Shown here one piece after another: positions 47,622 to 56,827 of a stretch of 64,000 nucleotides of DNA. Under the pieces are notes generated by a model, which saw only the letters and a list, made by a program, of their open reading frames with translations, searched no databases and was not told the origin of the DNA. Source of the stretch: an uncultured Roseicyclus sp. (lineage in GTDB: Bacteria; Pseudomonadota; Alphaproteobacteria; Rhodobacterales; Rhodobacteraceae); NCBI GenBank assembly GCA_937139335.1, contig CAKZPN010000049.1, positions 1-64,000 on the forward strand, given 5' to 3'. Each line of letters begins with the position of its first letter. Within the stretch, counting starts at the first letter, position 1. A program made the translations under genes and the position numbers.

Positions 47622-48725
47622 ATGACCGACCGTTCTCTCCTGATCCTTCCCGGCGACGGGATCGGCCCCGAAGTCATGGCCGAGGTGCGGAAGATCATCG
47701 ACTGGTTCGGCACCCGCGGCATCAGCTTCAACGTGAGCGAGGATCTGGTAGGCGGCTGCGCCTATGACGCGCATGGCACGCCGCTGACCGACGCCACGAT
47801 GGCCAAGGCGCAAGAGGTCGACGCGGTGCTGCTGGGCGCCGTGGGCGGGCCGAAATACGATTTGCTCGACTTCAGCGTGAAGCCCGAGCGCGGCCTGTTG
47901 CGCCTGCGCAAGGAAATGGATCTCTATGCCAACCTGCGCCCGGCGCAGTGCTTCGACGCGCTGGCCGATTTCTCCTCGCTGAAGAAGGAGGTCGTGGCCG
48001 GCCTCGACATCATGATCATCCGTGAACTGACCTCCGGCGTCTATTTCGGCGAGCCGCGCGGGATCATAAAGGAAGGCAACGAGCGCGTGGGCATCAACAC
48101 CCAGCGCTATACCGAGAGCGAAATCGCCCGCGTCGCGCGCTCCGCTTTCGAGCTGGCGCGCAAACGCGGCAACAAGGTCTGCTCGATGGAGAAGGCCAAC
48201 GTGATGGAATCGGGCGTGCTCTGGCGCGACGTGGTGCAGGAAATCCACGATGCCGAGTATCCTGACGTCGAGCTGTCGCATATGTATGCCGACGCCGGCG
48301 CGATGCAGCTCACGCGCTGGCCCAAGCAGTTCGACGTGATCGTGACCGACAACCTGTTCGGCGACCTGCTGTCGGACCTCGCGGCGATGCTCACCGGTTC
48401 GCTCGGCATGCTGCCTTCCGCCAGCCTCGGCGCGCCGATGGAAAACGGCCGGCCCAAGGCGCTTTACGAGCCGGTGCACGGCTCGGCCCCCGACATCGCC
48501 GGGCAGGGCAAGGCGAACCCGATCGCCTGCATCCTCAGCTTCGCGATGGCGCTGCGCTACTCCTTCGGCTTGGGCGATGAGGCCGAGCGGGTCGAGAACG
48601 CGGTGAACGCCGTTCTGGCCGATGGTCTGCGCACCGCCGACCTTCTGGGTGAGGAGGGCAAGACGCCGGTCTCGACCGCCGAGATGGGTGACGCGATCGT
48701 CGCCAAACTCGCCGCCAGCGTCTGA
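47622..48725 (+). CDS. leuB: 3-isopropylmalate dehydrogenase
   Basis: A 367-residue NAD-dependent beta-decarboxylating dehydrogenase of leucine synthesis. [11 protein letters not shown] at the N-terminus, GAVGGPKYD, the catalytic [12 protein letters not shown] and the NAD site [18 protein letters not shown] are all present. ATG 47622 fixed by conserved [17 protein letters not shown]. Confidence 0.97.
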   Translation: MTDRSLLILPGDGIGPEVMAEVRKIIDWFGTRGISFNVSEDLVGGCAYDAHGTPLTDATMAKAQEVDAVLLGAVGGPKYDLLDFSVKPERGLLRLRKEMDLYANLRPAQCFDALADFSSLKKEVVAGLDIMIIRELTSGVYFGEPRGIIKEGNERVGINTQRYTESEIARVARSAFELARKRGNKVCSMEKANVMESGVLWRDVVQEIHDAEYPDVELSHMYADAGAMQLTRWPKQFDVIVTDNLFGDLLSDLAAMLTGSLGMLPSASLGAPMENGRPKALYEPVHGSAPDIAGQGKANPIACILSFAMALRYSFGLGDEAERVENAVNAVLADGLRTADLLGEEGKTPVSTAEMGDAIVAKLAASV

Positions 48726-48783
48726 GGCAGGGTCAGCACCCATAACGGGCAGGGCCGGAGGTCACGCCCCAAATTCGAGGCAA

Positions 48784-48816
48784 CCGGCGCGGGGCGGGAC
48801 ACCCCCGCCGCGCCGG
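48784..48816 (+). terminator. GC-rich hairpin downstream of leuB
   Basis: CCGGCGCGGGGCGGG and CCCGCCGCGCCGG form a long stem with one 2-nt bulge, about 60 bases after leuB. No T run follows, so termination is not certain. Confidence 0.4.
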
Positions 48817-48886
48817 GCCGTCCGGGCCCTTGCACCTTGCGACAGGGCTGGTATCGCTAACGCGAACCCAGACGAAAGAGGCCCCC

Positions 48887-49876
48887 ATGCACGCGGAAAA
48901 GGCGACCACACTGCGCGGTGCGGCACTGGCGCTGGCAGCCTACGGGGTGTTTGCGACCCATGATGTGCTGATCAAGTATCTCGGCGGGAGCTATTCACCG
49001 TTCCAGATCGTGTTCTTCAGCGTTCTGTTCGGTTTTCCGATGGTCACGCTGCTGCTGATGCGCGACGCAAGACAGGGGCACCTGAGGCCGATCTACCCGC
49101 TCTGGACCGCGCTGCGCACCGCCGCGGGCGTCATCACCGGGGCGACGGCCTTCTACGCCTTTTCCGTCCTGCCGCTGGCGCAGACCTACGCAATCCTGTT
49201 CGCCGCGCCGCTTCTCATCACGCTGATGGCGATCCCGATGCTGGGGGAACGCGTGGGCATCCGCCGCGGCGCCGCGGTGCTGGTCGGTCTCTGCGGGGTG
49301 ATGATCGTGCTCAGGCCCGGTGCGACCGAGCTGACACTCGGCCATCTCGCGGCGCTGGTGGCGGCAATCTTCGGGGCCTTCGGGGCCGTGATCATGCGCA
49401 AGATCGGGCAGGAGGAGCGCTCGGTCGTGCTGATCCTCTACCCGATGATGGCCAACGTGGTCGTCATGGGCCTGGCGCTGCCTTTCGTCTACGAGCCGAT
49501 GCCGGGGCTGGACATGCTGGCGCTGGCCGTCATCGCGGCTTTCGCGCTGGTCGGAACGTCGCTCCTGATCTTCGCCTACCGGCTGGCGCCGGCGGCGACC
49601 GTCGCGCCGATGCAGTACTCCCAGATTCTCTGGGCCACTGCCTACGGTGCGCTCTTCTTCAGCGAGGGGCTGGAGTGGGCGACGGCGGTGGGCTCGGCCG
49701 TCATCATCGCCTCGGGCATGTATATCGTGTTCCGCGAAGACCGCGGCGGGCGGTCCACCACCACGCCGGTCCTGCGCACCCGATCGCGCGTGGGAGCGCC
49801 GTCTTCGCCGCGCGTCGCCAACTTCTTGCCCTCGGAACAAAGAGGTCCGCAGCCCGCGCACGCCCCCGAGGTCTGA
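48887..49876 (+). CDS. EamA/DMT-family transporter
   Basis: A 329-residue, ten-segment transporter with two EamA halves (RGAALALAAYGVFATHDVLIKY and LAALVAAIFGAFGAVIMRKI). The last ~45 residues (RGGRSTTTPVLRTRSR...) are a polar tail not usual for the family. Paralogue-like to 35546-36424; both share the LLITALMAIPMLGERVG-type EamA loop. Substrate unknown. ATG 48887 follows GAAAGAGG. Confidence 0.88.
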   Translation: MHAEKATTLRGAALALAAYGVFATHDVLIKYLGGSYSPFQIVFFSVLFGFPMVTLLLMRDARQGHLRPIYPLWTALRTAAGVITGATAFYAFSVLPLAQTYAILFAAPLLITLMAIPMLGERVGIRRGAAVLVGLCGVMIVLRPGATELTLGHLAALVAAIFGAFGAVIMRKIGQEERSVVLILYPMMANVVVMGLALPFVYEPMPGLDMLALAVIAAFALVGTSLLIFAYRLAPAATVAPMQYSQILWATAYGALFFSEGLEWATAVGSAVIIASGMYIVFREDRGGRSTTTPVLRTRSRVGAPSSPRVANFLPSEQRGPQPAHAPEV

Positions 49877-49934
49877 AGCTGCACGAACCCCCCTTGCCAA
49901 GCGTCCGCCCCTTGGCTATGCCGCCGGACACGGT

Positions 49935-50011
49935 CGGAGCGTGGCGCAGCCTGGTAGCGCACCTGCTTCGGGAGCAGGGGGTCGGAGGTTCGAATCCTCT
50001 CGCTCCGACCA
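49935..50011 (+). tRNA. tRNA-Pro (anticodon CGG)
   Basis: A 77-nt cloverleaf with encoded CCA. Acceptor stem CGGAGCG/CGCTCCG, D-arm GCGCAGCCTGGTAGCGC, anticodon arm CCTGC-TTCGGGA-GCAGG with CGG at positions 34-36, T-arm with GGTTCGAATCC and discriminator A. Decodes CCG, a common proline codon in this GC-rich genome. Confidence 0.97.
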
Positions 50012-50016
50012 GTCAG

Positions 50017-50895
50017 TCAGACCCGCGCTCCGTAATAGAGGCCGACGACATGTTCGGCCTCGGCGAAGAACAGCCAGCGCGAGGCGAAGACGCCCAGCAG
50101 GTGGCTGATCACCGCGATCCCGCCCAGCACATGACCCGCTCCCGGCACCAGGATCAGCACAAGCGGCAGTGCGTAGCCGAAACCGGCGGCGAGGATGCGC
50201 AGCTTCAGCGCGTGTTTGCGACCGACGACGTAAACCATTTCCCTCAGCAGGTAGTTCGGCCCCGTGTGCGGCGGCTCGAAGGCGCGGACCTGTCCGCGTG
50301 ACCCGAGCCCGGTGGCCGAGCCGAGCGTGTGCCCGGCCTCGGCAAAGCGGGTGTCGCCAACGCTCCAGTGACCGATCTGGATCAATCCGGCGGCCAGCAG
50401 CAGGACCGAGGCGGGCGTGACCTGCCCCGCCAGCAGCGCGCCCCCCGCCAGGGCGGTGGAGACGAGGTGCAGCGGCGTCAGCACGTGGTTCCAGCGCGGC
50501 ACGGTCCTGAGCTGGGTGTAGATCATCGCTGTTGCGATCAAGGTCAACAGCGACAGCGCGGCACCGAGCCAACCCAGCGCCGGGATACGCAGGCCGAAGA
50601 ACACCGCGAGCGCGGCGTAGATGCCCATCACGAGCAGTGCCGCGACGGCGGCAACGGCCTCCCGGCTGAGCCAGCTCGTGTGCCATTGGGTAAAGGCCTT
50701 CAGCGCGCGTTCCGGGTGGCCGAGGTGAAAGGCGGAGGCCATTAGCCCGCCGACGGCCAGCACATAGGCGATGAGGTAGAACCAGAACGCCACCCACCCC
50801 GTCACCGAAGGCGCGCCGAGGCCGAGGAAGATCATCAGGCCGAAGCCGAGGCCCGAGAGGGTCGTGAAGATGATGACGGACGGCGACGGATGCAT
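50017..50895 (-). CDS. soeC: SoeC-type membrane anchor (DmsC family)
   Basis: A 292-residue DmsC-type quinol/quinone anchor with about eight TM segments (SVIIFTTLSGLGFGLMIFLGLG; WVAFWFYLIAYVLAVGGLM; ...). AFHLGHPERALKAFTQWHTSWLSREA is a DmsC/SoeC hallmark. It would pass electrons between the SoeB Fe-S chain and the quinone pool. Its ATG shares one base with the soeB stop. Its 3' end stops 6 bases from the convergent tRNA-Pro. Confidence 0.88.
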   Translation of the reverse strand: MHPSPSVIIFTTLSGLGFGLMIFLGLGAPSVTGWVAFWFYLIAYVLAVGGLMASAFHLGHPERALKAFTQWHTSWLSREAVAAVAALLVMGIYAALAVFFGLRIPALGWLGAALSLLTLIATAMIYTQLRTVPRWNHVLTPLHLVSTALAGGALLAGQVTPASVLLLAAGLIQIGHWSVGDTRFAEAGHTLGSATGLGSRGQVRAFEPPHTGPNYLLREMVYVVGRKHALKLRILAAGFGYALPLVLILVPGAGHVLGGIAVISHLLGVFASRWLFFAEAEHVVGLYYGARV

Positions 50896-51641
50896 CAGAG
50901 CCGGTCCAGCGCGCGGTCGAGCCAGCCGAGGAACCCCTGCGGGCTGTCGGCCACCGGCGTGAGGAAGGGGGCGAGGATGTCGGTCTGCTCCCAGGTGTCC
51001 TTGGGGCGCGGCGGCAGGTACTTGTTCACCGGCTTGGTGCCTTGCTCCGGCATCAGGTCGATGCCGCCGCGCGCCGCGACAAGCTGGCTCACGTCGCTCT
51101 CGGGGTCGCCCAGGTCGCCGAAATGCCGCGCGCCGGCCGGGCAGGTGCGCACGCAGGCGGGCTCGCGGTCGATCTCGGGCAGGGTCTCGTTGTAGATGCG
51201 ATCGACGCAGAGCGTGCATTTCTTCATCACGCCCGCCGCCGCGTCCATTTCGCGCGCGCCATAGGGGCAGGCCCAGGCGCAGAGGCCGCAGCCGATGCAG
51301 TCAGCCTCGTTGACCAGCACGATCCCGTCCTCGCTCCGCTTGTAGCTTGCCCCGGTCGGGCAGACGGTGACGCAGGGCGCATCCTCGCAATGCAGGCAGG
51401 ATTTCGGGAAATGCACCAGCTGCGCCGCGCCGGTCTCGGGCGTGACCTCGTAGGAATGGACACGGTTCAGAAACGTGCCCGAAGGCTCCGCGCCATAGGC
51501 GTCCTGATCGCTGAGCGGCGCGCCGTAGTTCTCGGTGTTCCAGCCCTTGCAGGCGACGACGCAGGCATGACACCCGACGCAGGTATCCAGGTCGATGACG
51601 AGGCCGAGCTTGCGCTCCGTATGGTCGGGCAGGCGGGTCAT
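50895..51641 (-). CDS. soeB: SoeB-type iron-sulfur subunit, four 4Fe-4S clusters
   Basis: A 248-residue DmsB-type ferredoxin. Four Cys groups are visible: CVGCHACVVAC, CLHCEDAPCVTVCP, CIGCGLCAWACP and CTLCVD...ACVRTCPAGA. No signal peptide, so it works in the cytoplasm as in SoeABC. ATG 51641 overlaps the hydrolase stop by 4 nt. The nearest known arrangement is soeABC for sulfite oxidation in purple sulfur bacteria and roseobacters. Confidence 0.9.
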   Translation of the reverse strand: MTRLPDHTERKLGLVIDLDTCVGCHACVVACKGWNTENYGAPLSDQDAYGAEPSGTFLNRVHSYEVTPETGAAQLVHFPKSCLHCEDAPCVTVCPTGASYKRSEDGIVLVNEADCIGCGLCAWACPYGAREMDAAAGVMKKCTLCVDRIYNETLPEIDREPACVRTCPAGARHFGDLGDPESDVSQLVAARGGIDLMPEQGTKPVNKYLPPRPKDTWEQTDILAPFLTPVADSPQGFLGWLDRALDRL

Positions 51642-52468
51642 TCCGCCGAAACCTCGGTCACGAACTCCGCCAGATCGGCGGCGAACCTGTCCGGGTCTTC
51701 GAGGAACGGCGCGTGGCCGACGCCCTCGTAGGGCAGGTGGCGACCCTGTTGCATCAGGCTTGCGGCCACCTCGCCGGTGCGCGGCGTCACCACCCTGTCG
51801 GCGGCTCCGTGGATCACGAGACCGGAGCAACGCATCGCGGCATAGACCGGGCGGAAATCGACATCGGCGGCGAAAAGCTCGCGGCGGACATGCGCGGGGC
51901 AGAGCATGTTGGCGCCGACCAGCGCGCCATAGGTATGCCGGTCGAGCGGCCGCGCCGTGCAGGCTTCGACGAAGCGCGCGGTGGCGGCCAGGCGCCGCGG
52001 CAGATCCTCGGTGTAGAGATCGCGGTCGAGACCGGGGGACGCGCCGCCGACCATCCATTCGTCCCGCGCGGCGCCGATGGCGAGGATGCCGCCCGCCAGC
52101 ACGACACCCGCCAGATGCGCATCGCCATGGGTGGCCAGATGCGCCGCGATCACGCGCGCGCCGTAGGACCAGCCGACCAGCGTCGGGCGTTTCAGGTCAG
52201 CGGCGGCGATCACAGCCGCCACGTCATCGCCCCAGAGCGCGGTACCGGTGTAGCTGTCCGGCGTCTCGGGCTTGGCCGAGGCACCGTGCCCGCGCAGGTC
52301 CATCGCGACGAGGTGGAAGCGGTCCTGCAATCTCTCCATCACGGGCGTCCAGCACATGAACTGCTGCGCCCATCCGTGGATCAGCAGGATGGCTGGCAGG
52401 GCAGGGTCGCCCGCCGTGGTGTAGGCGATGCGGGTGCCGTCCGAGCTGTCGGTATGCAGGGTGGTCAT
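51638..52468 (-). CDS. Alpha/beta hydrolase embedded in the soe operon
   Basis: A 276-residue alpha/beta hydrolase. Oxyanion motif LLIHGWAQ, nucleophile Ser101 in GWSYGA, Asp224 in HGAADRV and His252 in GVGHAPF complete the triad. No signal peptide. It overlaps soeA (upstream) and soeB (downstream) by 4 nt each (ATGA), so it is translated as part of the operon. Substrate unknown; esters, thioesters or haloalkane-type compounds are all possible. Odd place for this family; see finding. Confidence 0.9.
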   Translation of the reverse strand: MTTLHTDSSDGTRIAYTTAGDPALPAILLIHGWAQQFMCWTPVMERLQDRFHLVAMDLRGHGASAKPETPDSYTGTALWGDDVAAVIAAADLKRPTLVGWSYGARVIAAHLATHGDAHLAGVVLAGGILAIGAARDEWMVGGASPGLDRDLYTEDLPRRLAATARFVEACTARPLDRHTYGALVGANMLCPAHVRRELFAADVDFRPVYAAMRCSGLVIHGAADRVVTPRTGEVAASLMQQGRHLPYEGVGHAPFLEDPDRFAADLAEFVTEVSAE

Positions 52469-55302
52469 CGGCCCACCTTCCACGCCAGGTCCTTCGGGCC
52501 GTGACCGACGGGGGATTTGAGCGGCGGGAACGCGGGCTTCGCCTCGGCCGGGGCGGTGATCTTCTCGATCCGCACGCGCAGGTCGAACCACGCCGCCTGA
52601 CCCGTGATCGGGTCGGAGTTCGACCAGCGCAGCCCGTCGCCCTTCGGCGGCAGGAGTTCGTGGATGAGATGGTTGAGCAGGAAGCCCTTCGTCGCTTCCT
52701 GTGCGTCCTTGTCCAGCGCCCAGGTCCCCTTGCGCTTGCCGATGGCGTTCCAGGTCCAGACCGTGTTCGCGTTCAGCGCTGCCATATGCGCCACCGGAAC
52801 CACGATCTCGCCGTGAGGCGAGGTGACACGCGCCCAGTCGCCCTCGGCGAAGCCATGCCGCTCCCACAGACCGGTCGGCAGGTAGAGCGGGTTCTGCCCG
52901 TGGATCTGGCGCAGCCAGGCGTTCTGGCTGCCCCAGCTGTGGTACATCGCCATCGGCCGCTGCGTCAGCGCGTGGAACGGGTAGGTATCGACTTCTATCG
53001 CCGCCCCCTCGAAGGGTGGATACCAGATCGGCAGCGGGTCCATCGTTTCGCGGATGCGGGCACGCAGATGGTCAGGGGGCTGTCGGTCGCCATGCCCCTC
53101 GGCGGCGAGTTGGAACTTGCGCAGCGGCTCGAGGTAGAGGTTGAAGATGTAGGGCTGCGGGCTGTCGTAGATCCCGAGCTTCACCGCCCAGTCCTGGTAG
53201 GCGGTGTTCCACGGCTTGTAGAACTGTGCCGCCTCCGGGATGTGGTGAACGAATATGCCACCATTGGCGATGTAGCGTTCCAGTTGGTCGGGGTTCGGCG
53301 CGCCGCGCCCCGTGGCGCTGCCGTCGCCGCGAAACCCCATGAGCGGGCCGATGCCCGGCTTGCGCTCGTGCCGCGTGATGTAGTCGGCGTAATCGGCATA
53401 GGCGGGGCCGCCATCCTCGGCCACGAAGCCGGGCAGCCCCAGCCGCGCGCCGAGGTCGATCAGCACCGACTGGAAGCCCCTCACACCCGCGTGGCCGGGG
53501 CGGTCCGGCTCCACCACCGGCCAGCGGATCGCGTCGGCGGCGGCATCGGCCTCGGAAATCGGACGGTCGAGCAGGCTGATGCAGTCGTGGCGTTCGAGAT
53601 AGGTCGTGTCGGGCAGGATCAGGTCGGCATAGGCCACCATTTCCGAGGAGTAGGCATCGGAATAGATGATGCGCGGGATGACATACGCGCCCGTCTCCGG
53701 GTCGGTGTCGGTCAGCATCTCCATCACGCGACCTGTGCCCATCGACGAATTCCACGCCATGTTCGCCATGTAGAGAAACAGCGTGTCGATCTTGTACGGG
53801 TCGCCCGCGTGGGCGTTCGAGATCACCATGTGCATCAGCCCGTGAGCCGACATCGGATTTTCCCAGGTGAAGGCCTTGTCGATCCGGGCAGGCGTGCCAT
53901 CGGGCCGCAGAGCCAGGTCCTCCGGCCCCATCACGAAGCCCAGGTGCGGTCCGGCGAGCGGCTGGCCGGGATTGGCCCATGCGTTCGGGCGCGGGTGCGC
54001 CTCGGGCGGCTTGGGGTAGGGCGGCTTGAACCGGAACCCGCCGGGAACCTCGACCGTGCCGAGAAGGATCTGCAGCAGGTGCAGCGCGCGGGCGGTCTGG
54101 AAGCCGTTGGAATGGGCCGAGATGCCGCGCATCGCGTGCATGGCGACGGGGCGGCCGATCATCGTCCCGTGGCGATCGCCACGGAAATCGTTCCAGGGCT
54201 GCGCGATCTCGATCGCCTCGTCGAAAGCCACCCGCGCCAGTTCGGCGGCGAGCGCATGGATGCGCGCGGCCGGGATGCCGCAGCGTTCCGCGACGGCCTC
54301 GGGCGCGTGATCCTCGGACAGGTAGCGCTCTGCGAGCAGCTGGAATACTGGCCGGTGCGTGATCCCCGCGCGTCGGTAGCCATGCGCAAGTCCCGGTTTC
54401 ACGCCGGGCGCGTCGAAGGCGGTGGGCAGGCCCGTCTTGCGGTCAAGCACCAGCATCTTGCCTTTCGCGTCGCGCAGGAACAGGCCGCGTTCCGGGCTGT
54501 CCGGGTCCTCGTTCACCAGCACCGGCGCATTGGTGAAGCGGGTCAGGTAATCGAGGTCGATCTTGCCGGCCTTCAGCAGGCAATGGATCAGCGACAGGAT
54601 CAGCAAGCCGTCGGTGCCCGGCGTGATGCCGATCCAGTCATCGGCAACGGCATTGTAACCCGACCGGATCGGGTTGATCCCGATGACCCGCGCCCCGCGT
54701 GCCTTTAGCTTGCCGAGGCCGATCTTGATCGGGTTGCTGTCATGATCCTCGGCCACGCCGAAGAGCAGCAGCAGCTTCGTCCGGTCCCAGTCGGGCTGGC
54801 CGAATTCCCAGAACGCCCCGCCCATCGTGTAGATGCCCGCGGCGGCCATGTTCACCGAACAGAACCCGCCGTGCGCGGCGTAGTTCGGCGTGCCATAGGC
54901 CTGCGCCCACCAGCTCGTCAGCGATTGCGACTGGTCGCGGCCGGTGAAGAAGGCGAGTTTTTCCGGCGCGCTGTCGCGCAGCGGCGCCATCCAGTCCACC
55001 GCGGTCTGCAGGGCCTCGTCCCAGCTGATTTCTTCGAACTGCCCCGATCCGCGCGGCCCGACGCGGCGCAGCGGCGCGCGCAGGCGCGAGGGGGCATTGA
55101 CCTGCATGATCCCCGCGCTGCCCTTGGCGCAGAGCACGCCCTTGTTCACCGGGTGGTCGCGGTTGCCCTCGATATAGGCGACCTGGCCCGCCTTCAGGTG
55201 CACGTCGATGCCGCAGCGGCAGGCGCACATGTAGCAAGTCGTCTTTCGGATTTCGTCCGAAACCTTGGGTGACAGGTCGAGCTTTGGTTCCAGGTGCCCC
55301 AT
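52465..55302 (-). CDS. soeA: SoeA-type molybdopterin oxidoreductase (probable sulfite dehydrogenase catalytic subunit)
   Basis: A 945-residue DMSO-reductase-family enzyme. 4Fe-4S ligands Cys23, 26, 30 and 58 in CYMCACRCG and GVLCAKG; Cys148 in AAHGGFCSVN is at the position of the molybdenum ligand in the Psr/Phs/Soe group. There is no Tat signal, which fits the cytoplasmic SoeA (sulfite to sulfate) and argues against periplasmic thiosulfate, polysulfide or DMSO reductases. It needs bis-MGD, supplied by MobA. First gene of soeA-hydrolase-soeB-soeC. The direction of catalysis is inferred from family similarity. Confidence 0.85.
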   Translation of the reverse strand: MGHLEPKLDLSPKVSDEIRKTTCYMCACRCGIDVHLKAGQVAYIEGNRDHPVNKGVLCAKGSAGIMQVNAPSRLRAPLRRVGPRGSGQFEEISWDEALQTAVDWMAPLRDSAPEKLAFFTGRDQSQSLTSWWAQAYGTPNYAAHGGFCSVNMAAAGIYTMGGAFWEFGQPDWDRTKLLLLFGVAEDHDSNPIKIGLGKLKARGARVIGINPIRSGYNAVADDWIGITPGTDGLLILSLIHCLLKAGKIDLDYLTRFTNAPVLVNEDPDSPERGLFLRDAKGKMLVLDRKTGLPTAFDAPGVKPGLAHGYRRAGITHRPVFQLLAERYLSEDHAPEAVAERCGIPAARIHALAAELARVAFDEAIEIAQPWNDFRGDRHGTMIGRPVAMHAMRGISAHSNGFQTARALHLLQILLGTVEVPGGFRFKPPYPKPPEAHPRPNAWANPGQPLAGPHLGFVMGPEDLALRPDGTPARIDKAFTWENPMSAHGLMHMVISNAHAGDPYKIDTLFLYMANMAWNSSMGTGRVMEMLTDTDPETGAYVIPRIIYSDAYSSEMVAYADLILPDTTYLERHDCISLLDRPISEADAAADAIRWPVVEPDRPGHAGVRGFQSVLIDLGARLGLPGFVAEDGGPAYADYADYITRHERKPGIGPLMGFRGDGSATGRGAPNPDQLERYIANGGIFVHHIPEAAQFYKPWNTAYQDWAVKLGIYDSPQPYIFNLYLEPLRKFQLAAEGHGDRQPPDHLRARIRETMDPLPIWYPPFEGAAIEVDTYPFHALTQRPMAMYHSWGSQNAWLRQIHGQNPLYLPTGLWERHGFAEGDWARVTSPHGEIVVPVAHMAALNANTVWTWNAIGKRKGTWALDKDAQEATKGFLLNHLIHELLPPKGDGLRWSNSDPITGQAAWFDLRVRIEKITAPAEAKPAFPPLKSPVGHGPKDLAWKVGR

Positions 55303-55470
55303 CCGCCCTCCCGCGGTGTCAGTGCCGGGGGCAAGGATTGGCCGCCTCCCGGCCGGGATGCAATGCCCCCCGCCAAGATCCCCTGCGATGGCCGGGCGGC
55401 CTACGACGGAAAACCCCGTGATCTGCGGCTCTCGGGCGTGGTTTCCGCCGCCTGGCCGGATGTCGGTGCC

Positions 55471-56658
55471 TCAGTGGATGACCATCAGCCCCTCGCGCAC
55501 CAGCCGCCGCACCAGCACCAGCTTGCCGGCATCGTCGAGCTCGCCGGGCAGGTCGCCGACGCGGAAGGCGCGGGTCGTCACCGCGAAGTCCAGCGCGTCC
55601 TTAGCGAAATCCGGCAGCTCGATCTCGGCGCCGTGGCAGACCAGCCGCACCGTGGCCTCCTCCTCGAGATGGATGAGGTCGTGAATCAGGTGCGGGCGCG
55701 CGCCGACCTGGCTGTCGATGCCGAGGGTCTTCAGCTTCACCAGCTCCGCCATCTGCCCCTCGACGCGCGGCACGCGGCCGGTCAGGAAATCCTGCTTGAA
55801 GCTCTCCATCAGCTTGCCGAGCGGCGCGCCTTCGGCGATCCGGCCCAGCATCGCCTCGAACGCGGCCTGGTGCGCGGAGAAGTCGTAGCCGGGGTTGGCG
55901 TAGCCCGGCGGCAGGGCATGGCGCAGGCTGGGGTCGCGATGCGCCATGATGTTCACCGCCTCGACCAGCACGTCGGCCCATGTCCGGCACATCAGACCGG
56001 TGGTGATGTGCAGCGAGGGCTCGCCGGTGGCGACGGCATCATGCGCAAGGCCGCGCGGCACGTAAAGCATGTCGCCCGGTTGCAGCAGGAAGCGGTCGGT
56101 TTCCTCGCCGACCTGGACCTGGCCCGGATCGTAAGCCTGCGAGGTCAGCGGCAGCTCGATCGGCGTGTCGTAGAAACGCCATTCCTTGGTGCCCGCGATC
56201 TGCAGCACGATCACGTCGTGGTCGTCGTAGTGTGCGCGGAACCCCTGGCTTTGCGCCTGGGTCATGTAGATGTTGGTCTGCACCCGCGAGGAAAACACCG
56301 ATTCCAGCGCGCGGGAAAACCGCGCGAGGTTGGGCAGGCGTTCGTGCAGGCCCGAGAGGATCACGGTCGCGCCATCGTCGAACAACTGGTTGACGCGGAC
56401 GGGGTCCACGAAGCCTGATTCGTAGGCGTAATCGGCGGCGGTGATGTCGCCGGCCGAGCGGGTGACGGTGATCTCGGGGACGCTGAGGCCCATCGTCGTC
56501 ACAACCCGGTCGATATCCGCAAAGCTCAGCAGGTCGCCATAGTAGTCGGGGTCGTTGCGGGCGACGCGGAGTGGTGCCTTCTCGAAATTCTCGGAAAAGA
56601 ATGTCGCGGTGCTGACTGGTGCGATGGTCCAGTCAAAGCTGTAATCTGGGGATGTCAT
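55471..56658 (-). CDS. Cupin_4/JmjC-type 2-oxoglutarate-dependent oxygenase
   Basis: A 395-residue protein of the ribosomal-oxygenase-like Cupin_4 family (YcfD/ROXA, MINA53, NO66), which hydroxylate Arg or His residues of proteins. The Fe(II) ligands are His143 and Asp145 in GFRAHYDDHDVIVLQIAG and His217 in SLHITTG; TKEWRFY follows as in the family. After the barrel comes a helical dimerisation-type region (about 225-300) and a C-terminal winged-helix-like part. Unlike YcfD it is divergent from a gene for a small exported repeat protein rather than linked to ribosomal genes. Confidence 0.85.
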   Translation of the reverse strand: MTSPDYSFDWTIAPVSTATFFSENFEKAPLRVARNDPDYYGDLLSFADIDRVVTTMGLSVPEITVTRSAGDITAADYAYESGFVDPVRVNQLFDDGATVILSGLHERLPNLARFSRALESVFSSRVQTNIYMTQAQSQGFRAHYDDHDVIVLQIAGTKEWRFYDTPIELPLTSQAYDPGQVQVGEETDRFLLQPGDMLYVPRGLAHDAVATGEPSLHITTGLMCRTWADVLVEAVNIMAHRDPSLRHALPPGYANPGYDFSAHQAAFEAMLGRIAEGAPLGKLMESFKQDFLTGRVPRVEGQMAELVKLKTLGIDSQVGARPHLIHDLIHLEEEATVRLVCHGAEIELPDFAKDALDFAVTTRAFRVGDLPGELDDAGKLVLVRRLVREGLMVIH

Positions 56659-56733
56659 GGGAACTCGCGGATAATTTCAGAACAGACCGTGATACTTTGA
56701 CCACGCCCAAAGACAGTCGGCAATCCCCGGGCG

Positions 56734-56753
56734 ACGTTGGGTCAACCCAACGT
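56734..56753. promoter_or_regulatory. Palindromic operator candidate
   Basis: ACGTTGGGTCAACCCAACGT: 9-bp perfect arms with a CA spacer, midway between the divergent oxygenase (start 56658) and Tat-exported repeat protein (start 56828). Typical of a dimeric regulator site. Confidence 0.7.
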
Positions 56754-56827
56754 TGACCGGGATCGGACGCTCTGCGACAAATTGACGGGGACTATAGCAA
56801 GACTGCGGCGAAGAGGAGACACGTGCC

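Noticed and set aside
46182..48743. Minus-strand open frame of more than 850 codons
   Set aside because: Antisense to the EEP gene and leuB; composition is His/Arg/Gly/Gln-rich with no domain.
49935..50020. tRNA-Pro as an attachment site of an island carrying the soe and peptide genes
   Set aside because: No integrase is present and I saw no second copy of the tRNA 3' end in the flanking sequence; base composition of the genes does not change.
52465..55302. Periplasmic DMSO, thiosulfate or polysulfide reductase
   Set aside because: No Tat signal precedes the Fe-S motif; the first residues (MGHLEPKLDLSPKV) are not a signal peptide, which fits cytoplasmic SoeA instead.
56777..56800. Promoter from TTGACG and TATAGC upstream of the repeat peptide gene
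   Set aside because: The two hexamers are only 5 bases apart, incompatible with a sigma-70 promoter.
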